A stretch of DNA of 64,000 bases. It comes from Micromonospora luteifusca. Lineage in GTDB: Bacteria; Actinomycetota; Actinomycetes; Mycobacteriales; Micromonosporaceae. The DNA lies in NCBI RefSeq assembly GCF_016907275.1, contig NZ_JAFBBP010000001.1, positions 1,612,001-1,676,000 of the forward strand, given 5' to 3'. Positions 8,815-16,753 of this stretch are shown one piece after another. Below the pieces are notes generated by a model that was not told the origin of the DNA, did no database searches, and saw nothing but the letters and a program-made list of their open reading frames with translations. The position numbers and the translations under genes were made by a program. The stretch's first letter is position 1; every line of letters starts with the position of its first letter.

Positions 8815-9755
8815 CTGGCAGTCGCATCGTCTCGATGGGGCACTACCAGCCCTCCCGGGTGGTGACCAACGACGACATCGCCCAGCTCGTCGACACCAAC
8901 GACGAGTGGATCCGCGACCGGGTCGGCATCGTCAGCCGGCGGATCGCCGACACCGAGACGGTGGCTGACATGGCCGCTGCCGCCGCCGGCAAGGCCCTGG
9001 CCAACTCGGGCCTGACCGCCGCCGACATCGACCTGGTCGTGGTCGCCACGTGCACGTCGATCGACCGCAGCCCCAACGTGGCCTGCCGGGTCGCCGCCAA
9101 GCTGGGCATCACCGCGCCGGGCGCGTACGACGTGAACACCGCCTGCTCGGGCTTCGCGTACGCGCTGGGCACCGTCGACCACGCCATCCGGGCCGGGGCG
9201 TCGCGCAACGCGATCGTCATCGGCGCGGAGAAGCTCTCCGACTTCACCGACTGGACCGACCGCTCCACCTGCATCATCTTCGCCGACGGCGCCGGCGCGG
9301 CGGTGGTCAGCGCCACCGCCGACGACGAGCCGGCCGGGATCGGCCCGGTGGTCTGGGGTTCGGTGCCGGAGAAGAGCGACGCCGTGCGCATCGAGGGCTG
9401 GCGCCCGTACGTCCAGCAGGAGGGGCAGGCGGTGTTCCGCTGGGCCACCACCGAGCTGGCGCCGCTCGCCCTGCAGGCCTGCGAGCGGGCCGGGGTCGAC
9501 CCGTCGGAGCTGGCCGCGTTCGTGCCGCACCAGGCCAACGCCCGCATCATCGACGGCATCGCCAAGCGGCTCAACATCCCCAACGCGATCATCGCGAAGG
9601 ACATCGTCGAGTCCGGCAACACCTCTGCCGCGAGCGTGCCGCTGGCCCTGTCCAAGCTGGTCGAGCGCCGGGAGGTGCCCTCGGGCGCGCCGGTGCTGCT
9701 GTTCGGCTTCGGCGGTGGCCTGACCTACGCCGGTCAGGTCGTCCGCTGCCCCTGA
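8811..9755 (+). CDS. fabH: Beta-ketoacyl-ACP synthase III
   Basis: Condenses an acyl-CoA starter with malonyl-ACP to begin fatty acid synthesis. 314 residues. The catalytic triad is visible: Cys112 in NTACSGF, His240 in VPHQANAR and Asn270 in ESGNTSAAS. The closing glycine-rich strand is LLFGFGGGLTYAGQVV. The ATG overlaps the fabD stop (ATGA). In actinomycetes FabH usually prefers branched short-chain acyl-CoAs; this is family knowledge and cannot be read directly here. Confidence 0.96.
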   Translation: MTGSRIVSMGHYQPSRVVTNDDIAQLVDTNDEWIRDRVGIVSRRIADTETVADMAAAAAGKALANSGLTAADIDLVVVATCTSIDRSPNVACRVAAKLGITAPGAYDVNTACSGFAYALGTVDHAIRAGASRNAIVIGAEKLSDFTDWTDRSTCIIFADGAGAAVVSATADDEPAGIGPVVWGSVPEKSDAVRIEGWRPYVQQEGQAVFRWATTELAPLALQACERAGVDPSELAAFVPHQANARIIDGIAKRLNIPNAIIAKDIVESGNTSAASVPLALSKLVERREVPSGAPVLLFGFGGGLTYAGQVVRCP

Positions 9756-9841
9756 AGACCAACCTCGGGCGCATACGCGTCGAGGAGTGGCGGCCGGCGA
9801 CGCCGGCCGTCGGACAACCCCGATGAAAGGAACCAACCGCA

Positions 9842-10081
9842 ATGACCCGTGACGAGATCACCACCGGCCTCGCCGAGATCCTCGAAGAGGTTGCCGGGGT
9901 GAACCCGGACGACGTGGCCGAGGGGAAGTCCTTCACCGACGACCTCGATGTCGACTCGCTCTCCATGGTGGAGGTCGTGGTGGCTGCCGAGGAGAAGTTC
10001 GGCGTCAAGATCCCGGACAACGAGGTGCAGAACCTCAAGACCGTTGGCGACGCTGTCAGCTACATCGCGGCGCAGTCCTGA
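9842..10081 (+). CDS. acpP: Acyl carrier protein
   Basis: 79 residues, acidic. Phosphopantetheine attachment Ser39 lies in DDLDVDSLSMVEV at the start of helix II, as in all type II ACPs. SD AAAGGA is about 8 bases upstream of the ATG. It sits between fabH and fabF, with only two bases between its stop and the fabF ATG, so it is the housekeeping ACP rather than a polyketide carrier. Confidence 0.96.
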   Translation: MTRDEITTGLAEILEEVAGVNPDDVAEGKSFTDDLDVDSLSMVEVVVAAEEKFGVKIPDNEVQNLKTVGDAVSYIAAQS

Positions 10082-10083
10082 TC

Positions 10084-11310
10084 ATGAGTCGTCCCGACGT
10101 CGTCGTCACCGGGCTCGGCGCGACGACCCCGCTTGGCGGGGACGTCGCGTCGACCTGGGACGCCATGCTCGCCGGCCGCTCCGGGGTGAGTGCCCTCACC
10201 CAGGAGTGGGCCGCGCAACTGCCGGTCCGGATCGCCGCCCAGTTGGCCGTGGAGCCGTCCGAGGTGCTGGACCGGGTCCGACTGCGCCGCCTGGACCGTT
10301 CCGAGGCGATCGCGATCATCGCGGCGCAGCAGGCCTGGGCGGATGCCGGCCTCGCCGGCTCCGACCTTGACGGGGAACGGCTGGCCGTCAGCGTCGGCTC
10401 CGGCATCGGCGGTGCCACCACCCTGCTCGCCCAGGACGACATCCTCGAAGCGTCCGGGCCGCGGCGGGTCTCCCCGCACACCATCCCGATGCTGATGCCG
10501 AACGGTCCGGCCGCCTGGGTCGGGCTGGAGCTGGGCGCCAAGGCCGGCGTGCACTCGATGGCCAGCGCCTGCGCCACCGGTGCCGAGGCGATCGCTCTGG
10601 GCCTGGACATCATCCGCTCCGGTCGGGCCGACGTGGTGGTGGCCGGTGGCACCGAGGCGGTCATCCACCCGCTGCCGATCGCCGGCTTCAGCTCGATGCG
10701 GGCCATGTCGACCCGCAACGACGAGCCGGAGCGCGCCTCCCGCCCGTGGGACCGGGGCCGGGACGGCTTCGTCCTCGGCGAGGGCGCCGGCATCCTGGTG
10801 CTGGAGCGGGCCGAGCATGCCGCAGCCCGGGGCGCCCGGGTGTACGCGCGGCTCGCCGGGGCCGGCATCACCTCGGACGCGTACGACATCGTGCAGCCGC
10901 ACGCTGAGGGCGAGGGCGCCATCCGGGCCATCGCCAAGGCGATCGCGGACGCGGGTGTGGCCAAGCGGGACATCGTGCACGTCAACGCGCACGCCACCTC
11001 GACGCCGGTCGGTGACATGCTGGAGATCGGCGGGCTGCACAAGGCGCTCGGCGACCACCCGGTGCTGTCCGCGACCAAGTCGATGACCGGTCACCTGCTC
11101 GGTGCGGCCGGCGCGCTGGAGTCGATCGCCACCATCCTGGCCATCCGCGACAGTGTCGTCCCTCCGACGATCAACCTCGACGACCCGGAGCCCGGCCTCA
11201 CGCTGGATGTCGCGGCACACAAGGCGCGCCACATGGACATCCCCGCCGCATTGAACAACGCGTTCGGCTTCGGCGGCCACAACGTGGCGCTCGTCTTCGC
11301 GCGGCCCTGA
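10084..11310 (+). CDS. fabF: Beta-ketoacyl-ACP synthase II
   Basis: Elongating ketosynthase of type II fatty acid synthesis, 408 residues. Catalytic Cys163 in SACATGAEA, His303 in VNAHATSTPVGD and His337 in SMTGHLLGAAG form the KAS I/II triad. The end NNAFGFGGHNVALVF is the usual conserved C-terminal strand. Last gene of the fab operon. Transcription probably stops at the hairpin beginning 77 bases downstream. Confidence 0.96.
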   Translation: MSRPDVVVTGLGATTPLGGDVASTWDAMLAGRSGVSALTQEWAAQLPVRIAAQLAVEPSEVLDRVRLRRLDRSEAIAIIAAQQAWADAGLAGSDLDGERLAVSVGSGIGGATTLLAQDDILEASGPRRVSPHTIPMLMPNGPAAWVGLELGAKAGVHSMASACATGAEAIALGLDIIRSGRADVVVAGGTEAVIHPLPIAGFSSMRAMSTRNDEPERASRPWDRGRDGFVLGEGAGILVLERAEHAAARGARVYARLAGAGITSDAYDIVQPHAEGEGAIRAIAKAIADAGVAKRDIVHVNAHATSTPVGDMLEIGGLHKALGDHPVLSATKSMTGHLLGAAGALESIATILAIRDSVVPPTINLDDPEPGLTLDVAAHKARHMDIPAALNNAFGFGGHNVALVFARP

Positions 11311-11387
11311 GGCCCTGCGAAGGACTCGTCGAAAGGACCCCCCAGGCGCTGGCCGCCGCACACGGCAAGAGCTCGCTCCAGAAGTTC

Positions 11388-11432
11388 GGAAGGGTCCCCA
11401 CTCCTCGCCTGGCGACGAGTGGGGACCCTTCC
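11388..11432. terminator. Strong hairpin after the fab operon
   Basis: 22-base arms (11388-11409 and 11411-11432) pair with one mismatch around a central T. No U-tract follows, typical of actinobacterial hairpin terminators. It separates fabF from the convergent small gene at 11437 and can serve both strands. Confidence 0.85.
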
Positions 11433-11436
11433 GGTT

Positions 11437-11655
11437 TCAACCTCGGTTGCGGGGGTGCCGTTTCGCGGTGCGCTCGTTGCCGTGGCGGTAGTTGCCGGTC
11501 CAGCGGGCCATCACCAACTGCGGGTCGTCATCGACCTCGGCGAGGAACTCCGCTGCCCGGCCACCCCGCAGCGTGCCGGCCACCCGGCCGTGGTGCGTGA
11601 TCACCACCGTGCCATCCGCCCGCACCACGTACCGGAATCCCTCTGCCGCTCCCAT
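11437..11655 (-). CDS. Small conserved actinobacterial protein
   Basis: 72 residues. Two-stranded beta start FRYVVRADGTVVITHHGRVA, a helical centre and a basic, His/Asn-rich tail ending KRHPRNRG. No known catalytic or binding motif. The pattern is that of small conserved proteins of unknown function found beside actinobacterial housekeeping genes. No SD precedes the ATG; GTG codons nine and ten residues in are alternative starts preceded by GAGGGA. It is convergent with fabF across the hairpin. Confidence 0.7.
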   Translation of the reverse strand: MGAAEGFRYVVRADGTVVITHHGRVAGTLRGGRAAEFLAEVDDDPQLVMARWTGNYRHGNERTAKRHPRNRG

Positions 11656-11815
11656 CCCGGGAGGTTGTCAGATTGACCGGGGGCGGGGCGACCCGATTTC
11701 TGGTCGACGTGAACGCGAACCCGATTGACGTCGGAGGGCCGCACGGCTTCGGTAGGCCGACCGAAGATCGCCCAACAGCGGTTGGCGCCCGTGGACACTC
11801 GTACTCCGCTCGGAG

Positions 11816-13543
11816 TCAGCTGGTGCCGCAGGTGGTGGCCGGCAGGCCGGGCACGGCCACCGGGGACCGGCCGCCCGGCCGGGCCTTGCCGGCCAGCACG
11901 GCGGCCAGTGCCGTCATCGACGCCCGGCTGGAGGAGTAGGTGGCCAGCAGCGTCGGCGACTTCGCGTCTGCCAGCACGTACGGGGTGTCCATGGCGACCG
12001 TGACCGCCGCGTCGGGGCTCAGGTCCTTGGCACCGTCGCCGTAGCCCACCAGGTGCACGATCGTGCCACCGCTGGCCTTGACCTGCACCCCGGCGGCGGT
12101 CAGCGCGGCGGTGAGCGTGGCCCGGGTGCCGTCCCGACCACTGGACGAGGTGACGGTGACCGGCCCCCGCACCGCGCCCCCGCAGGCACCCCGCAGCACG
12201 GTGACGGCGGCGGCGGCCAGCGCGTCGGCCGCCGCCCGGTGCTCCGGGGTGGCGAGCGTGGACATCTGCGCGGCGGGAAGCTCCGCGAGCCGGAACTTCA
12301 TGGTCAGCACCCGGGTGACCGCCTCGACCAGCCGGGTCCGGGGCAGTGACCCGCCGCGCAGCGCGGCGAGCAACCCGTCGTACGCCTGACCGACGTTCGG
12401 GGTCATCAGGATGAGGTCGTTACCGGCGTTCAACGCTCGGACCGCCGCCTCGCCGGGTGCCCAGCGCTTCGCGGGCGGCATGTTCATCCCGTCGGTGATC
12501 ACCACGCCCTTGAAGCCGAGCTGGCCCCGCAGCACGTCGGTGAGCAGCTTGTGCGAGAAGGTCGCCGGCGTTCCCGGATCGATCGCGCGCGCGTCCAGGT
12601 GCCCGGACATCACGGCCATCGCCCCGGCGTCGATCCCCGCGGTGAACGGCGGCCAGGCGCCGCTCTGCAACGTTGCGGCGGACTGGGTGAGCACCGGCAG
12701 ATCCTGGTGCGAGTCGTCGGCGCTGTGGCCGTGCCCGGGAAAGTGCTTCAGGGTGGCCGCGACTCCCGCCGCCTGCAGCCCACGGACGGCCCCGCCCACC
12801 TGCACGGCGGCCTGCTTCGGGTCGGCGCCGTACGAACGGGAGCCGATCACGGTGCTGCGGGTGGCCAGCACATCGGCCACCGGGGCGAAGTCGACGTTGA
12901 TGCCCATCGCGGCCAGCTCGGAGCCTGCGGCGTGCCAGGCGGCCTCGGTGAGCTTCGGGTCACCGGCGGCGCCCGCCGCGAGGGCGCTGGGCAGCACGGT
13001 GACGCCGTCGGTCACCCGGGTGACGACGCCGTACTCCTGGTCGGTGCCGATCAGCAGCGGCGCGGGGCCGGCGGCGAGCCGACCGGCGGCGGCACGCAGC
13101 CCGGTGGTGAGCTCGTGCACCTGCTTCGGGTTGTCGACGTTCGTGGTCTCCTGGTTGCCCTTGGTCGGGTCGTCGGCGCTGAAACCGACCAGGATCAGGC
13201 CACCCAGCCGGTACTTGGCGATCATGTCGGCGGGGGTGTCGACCCCGGCGAGGGCCTGGTTACCGGCGACCGAGCCGGCGGAGACCTTCGTCGCCGAGTC
13301 GCCGTACGCGTACGGCATCAGCACCTGGCCGACCAGGTCTTCGTCGGACAGCGTGGCGACGAGCGCGGCGGCACGGGCGGCCGGGTCGCCGGCCACCGGT
13401 GTGGCGGGGGCGCTGGGGCCGGCGGAGGTGCCGGTCGGACCGGGCGTCGGGGCGGGGCGGTCCGGGGCACCCGAGCAGCCGGAGACGAGCAGGACGGTCA
13501 GGGTGGCGGCAGCGACGCAAGCGCGCCACGGGCGATTCGACAC
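11816..13543 (-). CDS. NagZ-like glycoside hydrolase family 3 lipoprotein
   Basis: 575 residues. A lipobox (LLVSGCSG, Cys about 23) predicts lipid anchoring outside the membrane. After a Pro/Thr/Ala linker the GH3 TIM barrel contains KHFPGHGHSADDSHQDLP (about 264-282), the loop of beta-N-acetylglucosaminidases where His and Asp act as the acid/base dyad. The nucleophile Asp is in VVITDGMNM. A second alpha/beta domain (about 420-575) follows, as in longer secreted members. Likely role: trimming GlcNAc-containing muropeptides or chitin-type oligosaccharides. GTG start, with no strong SD. Monocistronic, with a 160-base gap before the gene at 11437. Confidence 0.9.
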   Translation of the reverse strand: MSNRPWRACVAAATLTVLLVSGCSGAPDRPAPTPGPTGTSAGPSAPATPVAGDPAARAAALVATLSDEDLVGQVLMPYAYGDSATKVSAGSVAGNQALAGVDTPADMIAKYRLGGLILVGFSADDPTKGNQETTNVDNPKQVHELTTGLRAAAGRLAAGPAPLLIGTDQEYGVVTRVTDGVTVLPSALAAGAAGDPKLTEAAWHAAGSELAAMGINVDFAPVADVLATRSTVIGSRSYGADPKQAAVQVGGAVRGLQAAGVAATLKHFPGHGHSADDSHQDLPVLTQSAATLQSGAWPPFTAGIDAGAMAVMSGHLDARAIDPGTPATFSHKLLTDVLRGQLGFKGVVITDGMNMPPAKRWAPGEAAVRALNAGNDLILMTPNVGQAYDGLLAALRGGSLPRTRLVEAVTRVLTMKFRLAELPAAQMSTLATPEHRAAADALAAAAVTVLRGACGGAVRGPVTVTSSSGRDGTRATLTAALTAAGVQVKASGGTIVHLVGYGDGAKDLSPDAAVTVAMDTPYVLADAKSPTLLATYSSSRASMTALAAVLAGKARPGGRSPVAVPGLPATTCGTS

Positions 13544-13648
13544 GCCGCCTATCCCACCAGTTCCCCCTTATCGGGGCAACTTGACCTTACCGCCCGCACA
13601 CCCCCACAGCGGCGTGCGCGCAGGTGGCCCGACTCGCACGCGCTCGGG

Positions 13649-14140
13649 TCAACCGACCCGGGTGAGCAAGGTCACCGGAGCACCGTCGCCGGCGTACCGG
13701 TACGGCTCCAGATCAGCGTCCCACGCGGTGCCCAGCGCCTTGTCCAGCGCGTGGGCCAGCGCCTCCGGAGCCCGGGAGGCGGCCATCAGCGCCCGCAGTC
13801 GGTCTTCGCCGAGCTGGATGTCGCCGGCCACGCCGACGGTGGCCCGGAACAGACCACGCGCCGGAACGTACATGAAACGCTCGCCGTCGGCACCGGGACT
13901 CGGCTCCTCGGTGACCTCGAAACGGATCATGGGCCACTGCCGTAGGGCAGCAGCCAGCTCGGCGCCCGTCCCCGGACGACCGGTCCACCCGCACTCGGCC
14001 CGGCGTGCGCCGGGGTCGACGGGCTGAGCCGTCCACTGCAGGTTGACCGGCGCGGCTAGGACGCGCGCGATCGCCCACTCGACGTGCGAGCACACGGCGA
14101 GTGGGGTCGAGTGGACGTATACGACGCCACGCGTTGGCAC
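13649..14140 (-). CDS. DUF3145 family protein
   Basis: 163 residues. Starts GTG with SD GGGAGG, reading MPTRGVVYVHSTP, then VEWAIARVL and a central WTGRPGTGAELAAALRQWPM segment typical of DUF3145, a family almost restricted to actinobacteria and of unknown function. Length matches the family (about 160-170). No signal peptide or membrane segment. It is divergent from the gene at 14449. Confidence 0.85.
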   Translation of the reverse strand: MPTRGVVYVHSTPLAVCSHVEWAIARVLAAPVNLQWTAQPVDPGARRAECGWTGRPGTGAELAAALRQWPMIRFEVTEEPSPGADGERFMYVPARGLFRATVGVAGDIQLGEDRLRALMAASRAPEALAHALDKALGTAWDADLEPYRYAGDGAPVTLLTRVG

Positions 14141-14448
14141 GATGACCTCCCGGAGAGCGAGGTGCGTCTTCCCCTACGACCTCGTCCACCCAGGTGGCTG
14201 CTGCAACACATGATGACTCCTGTGACGCATGGTGCGCCAGGGAATCGGAAAAAACGCCGGGTGGAATAGCCGGACGGGTGGCCGCCGTTGCCTCTCAGGA
14301 CACCGCGACGACCAGCATGATGTCGTGGTCCTGTACAGTTCCACCGGCGGCTTATGCCGCGTTACACCTTCGCGAGCCGAGTGCAGTGCGGCCCGCACAC
14401 AGCCCCCGGACGTCCAGTCCTCCCGTACGTCTTGCAAGGAGTACCTCC
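14141..14448. other. Divergent intergenic region
   Basis: About 308 bases between two divergent conserved genes. A relatively AT-rich stretch near 14320-14370 includes TACAGT and TTATGCC, plausible -10 sequences for the rightward gene. SD AAGGAG at 14436-14441 serves the GTG at 14449. No RNA gene or additional ORF with convincing codon bias was seen. Confidence 0.5.
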
Positions 14449-14778
14449 GTGGCGAGCAACACCTCTAAGACCGCGCGCGCGTCCGTCCGGGCCGGCCAGG
14501 CTGGCCAGGGTGGCGCCCTCAGCGTGCTGGGCGAGTTCAAGTACCTCATCCCGCTCAACGGCGGCAAGCACGCCTACGTGCGGAACCTGACCAACGGCAA
14601 GACCGCGCACCTGCGCACGGACTCCGACGCCTTCGTCGAGGAGATCCGCGTGCTGGCCGCCGCCGGCCACGCCGCCAAGATTCGGGCGGAGATCAACAAC
14701 CTGGCTGCCACCCACCCGGGTGACGGCTGGGAGGCCACCGAGAAGCGCCTGGTCGCGGCCGGCGTCTTCGAGGGCTGA
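14449..14778 (+). CDS. Conserved actinobacterial protein of unknown function
   Basis: 109 residues from GTG 14449 (SD AAGGAG, 7 bases upstream). After a Ser/Thr/Ala-rich leader of about 25 residues, the core reads [20 protein letters not shown] then [20 protein letters not shown], alternating strands and a helix. It ends in an acidic helix. It is predicted soluble. I do not recognise a named domain; highly expressed small proteins of this shape are common in actinomycetes. A perfect hairpin follows 22 bases after the stop. Confidence 0.75.
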   Translation: MASNTSKTARASVRAGQAGQGGALSVLGEFKYLIPLNGGKHAYVRNLTNGKTAHLRTDSDAFVEEIRVLAAAGHAAKIRAEINNLAATHPGDGWEATEKRLVAAGVFEG

Positions 14779-14800
14779 GCCCTTCCCCACCGCACCAACC

Positions 14801-14834
14801 AAACCGCCCGCCGGGAGTTCCCGGCGGGCGGTTT
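14801..14834. terminator. Perfect 16-bp hairpin terminator
   Basis: Arms 14801-14816 and 14819-14834 pair perfectly around a 2-base loop. The left arm begins AAA and the right arm ends TTT, giving a short U-run. It terminates the gene at 14449 and may also act on the convergent carbonic anhydrase transcript. Confidence 0.88.
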
Positions 14835-14847
14835 CGCGTCCCGGGCG

Positions 14848-14912
14848 GGCTCAGCCCGGGAGCGAGCAGGCTCAGCCTGCGCCGAGCAGGGCGGGCTCAG
14901 CCCGGGTCGAGC
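14848..14912. repeat. Short imperfect tandem repeats
   Basis: Three degenerate units of about 23-25 bases built on GGCTCAGCC(C/T)G...CGAGCAGG lie between the hairpin and the carbonic anhydrase stop. The last unit overlaps the gene end and encodes part of its C-terminus. Each unit also holds a small GGGCT/AGCCC dyad. Confidence 0.5.
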
Positions 14913-15523
14913 AGGGCGACCTCGCCGGTGGCCAGGTCGTAGAGGCCGCCGACCACGGCCACCCGACCGGCGGCGACCGGGCCGGCCAACAGGTCGTCCT
15001 CGCGCAGGGTGCGCACGGTCCGCCGGACGTGCCGGCGGATCGCGAGCGGCTGCACCGCCGGGTCGTCGAGGCCCACCTCGGTCACCGCCGGAGCGATCTC
15101 GTCCACCAGGTGCGCCAGCGAGCCGCCAGGCCGCTCCCCGGTGCGCAGCGCGTCCACGGTGGCGCCCACCGCGCCGCACCGCTCGTGACCGAGGACCATC
15201 ACCAGCGGTACGCCGAGCTGACCGACCACGTACTCGATCGACCCGCACACCGCGCGATCGAGCACGTGCCCACCGGTACGGATCACGCAGATCGCGCCGA
15301 AGGTCTGGTCGAAGATCGCCTCCAGCGGGACCCGCGAGTCGATGCAGCCGAGCACCACGGCGTACGGCTGCTGGTCGCCGGAGGCGGCGGCCGCGGCGGC
15401 CGTGACGTCGTGCCCGTGCACCGGCTGGCCGCTGACGAACCGCCGATTACCGGCGAGCAGGTCGGCCAGAGCGGCGCGGGGTGTGCCGCCGGCCTGCCGC
15501 CCCTGCCCCGACGTGTCGCCCAT
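14897..15523 (-). CDS. Beta-class carbonic anhydrase
   Basis: Interconverts CO2 and bicarbonate using zinc. 208 residues from ATG 15523, preferred because SD GGGAG sits just upstream; in-frame starts at 15544 and 15601 lack one. Zinc ligands and dyad are visible: Cys and the Asp-Arg pair in [10 protein letters not shown], then His and Cys in [12 protein letters not shown]. Helical N-terminus [15 protein letters not shown] is typical. Predicted cytoplasmic. Divergent from the hydrolase at 15695. Confidence 0.9.
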   Translation of the reverse strand: MGDTSGQGRQAGGTPRAALADLLAGNRRFVSGQPVHGHDVTAAAAAASGDQQPYAVVLGCIDSRVPLEAIFDQTFGAICVIRTGGHVLDRAVCGSIEYVVGQLGVPLVMVLGHERCGAVGATVDALRTGERPGGSLAHLVDEIAPAVTEVGLDDPAVQPLAIRRHVRRTVRTLREDDLLAGPVAAGRVAVVGGLYDLATGEVALLDPG

Positions 15524-15694
15524 GGGCGCTCCCGACGACCCCATGCCGTTCAGCTTGGCGCGACACCGGCAACCACGGGCGAGGTCGGGAATGTTAGCCA
15601 CGGCGCGATTGGCGTGCTGTCATGACGGGTAGCCGGGTGTTACCACCGGGTATCCCGGTGCTCGTGGTGCCGGGGCGGCCCTGGGGAGGTGGCG

Positions 15695-16645
15695 ATGCCG
15701 GAGCGGTTCGAGGTCGGTCTGCCGGACGGCGTGCGGCTCAACGTCGAGGCGACGGGGCCGGCGGACGCCCCGGTCACCGCCATCCTGCTGCACGGCTGGA
15801 CGCTGGATGGGCGCGCCTGGCACCGGCAGGTCGACGCGCTCACCACGGCACCCGACGGTGGGGCGGTGCGGGTGGTCACCTACGACGCGCGGGGGCACGG
15901 CCGGTCGAGCTGCATGGCGCTGCCCACGGCCACCCTGGCCCAGCTCGGCGACGACCTGGCCACGGTGATCGACACGGTGGCGCCGACCGGGCCGCTGGTC
16001 CTGGTCGGGCACTCGATGGGCGGCATGACGATCATGGAGTACGCCCACCGCCACCCCGCGCACTTCGCCGCCCGTACGGCCGGGCTGGTCTTCGTCTCGA
16101 CCACCGCCGAGGGGCACACGCACACCGTCTACGGGCTCTCGCCGCGGATCGCCCGGCTGATCCGGCTGGCCGAGACGACCGGCGCCGGAGTGCTGGCCCG
16201 GTGCGGCTCGTGGCGAGCGCCGCGAGCACTGCTGAAGGCGCTGCAGCCGAGCCTGCGGTGGATGCTCTTCGGTGACCGCTGCGAGCCGGCCGACATCCGC
16301 CTGGTGACGTCGGCGGTGGCTCGTGCCTCGCTGCGGTCGATCGGCGGGTTCCGGGCCTCCATCGGCACTCAGCACCGATTGGACACCCTCGCCGCGTTGG
16401 CCCACCTGCCGGCCGCAGCCCTGGTCGGCGACCGGGACCGGCTGACCCCACCGCCGTGCGCCGAGTCGATCGCGGCGGCCCTGCCGGCCACCGAGCTGAC
16501 CGTCTGCCCGGGTGCCGGGCACATGCTGATGTTGGAGCGCCCGGACGTGGTCAACGCCGCGCTCACCGGTGTCCTGAGCCGGGTGCTCGCCGAACCGCAG
16601 CCCCGAATCTGCGGCACGCCGGCCCCCGCCGAGACGGGTGCCTGA
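15695..16645 (+). CDS. Alpha/beta-fold hydrolase
   Basis: 316 residues from ATG 15695 (SD GGGGAGG at 15683-15689). Oxyanion motif LLHGWTLDGRAWHRQ, nucleophile elbow GHSMGGMT (Ser about 109), acid Asp in VGDRDRLTPP and His in GAGHMLMLERP complete the triad. A cap region of about 70 residues follows the elbow. No signal peptide. The family covers esterases, lactonases and haloperoxidase-like enzymes; the substrate cannot be assigned. It precedes the helicase gene by about 108 bases. Confidence 0.87.
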   Translation: MPERFEVGLPDGVRLNVEATGPADAPVTAILLHGWTLDGRAWHRQVDALTTAPDGGAVRVVTYDARGHGRSSCMALPTATLAQLGDDLATVIDTVAPTGPLVLVGHSMGGMTIMEYAHRHPAHFAARTAGLVFVSTTAEGHTHTVYGLSPRIARLIRLAETTGAGVLARCGSWRAPRALLKALQPSLRWMLFGDRCEPADIRLVTSAVARASLRSIGGFRASIGTQHRLDTLAALAHLPAAALVGDRDRLTPPPCAESIAAALPATELTVCPGAGHMLMLERPDVVNAALTGVLSRVLAEPQPRICGTPAPAETGA

Positions 16646-16753
16646 CCACGTTCGCGCACCTCGGGCGGCGCGGGCTGCGCCGGGGGCCGTACCCTTCTGC
16701 GGTTGGCTCGCGCGGTTCCCGCCGCCTGCCGGCGACCTTCGAAGGAGCGTGCG

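Noticed and set aside
7888..11310. Possible polyketide synthase cluster because of KS, AT and ACP genes
   Set aside because: Gene order and single-domain proteins match the housekeeping fabDHPF operon with its FasR-type regulator.
16646..16753. Rifamycin-associated element upstream of the helicase
   Set aside because: GC-rich dyad-like sequence is present, but I could not match it to the known element with confidence.
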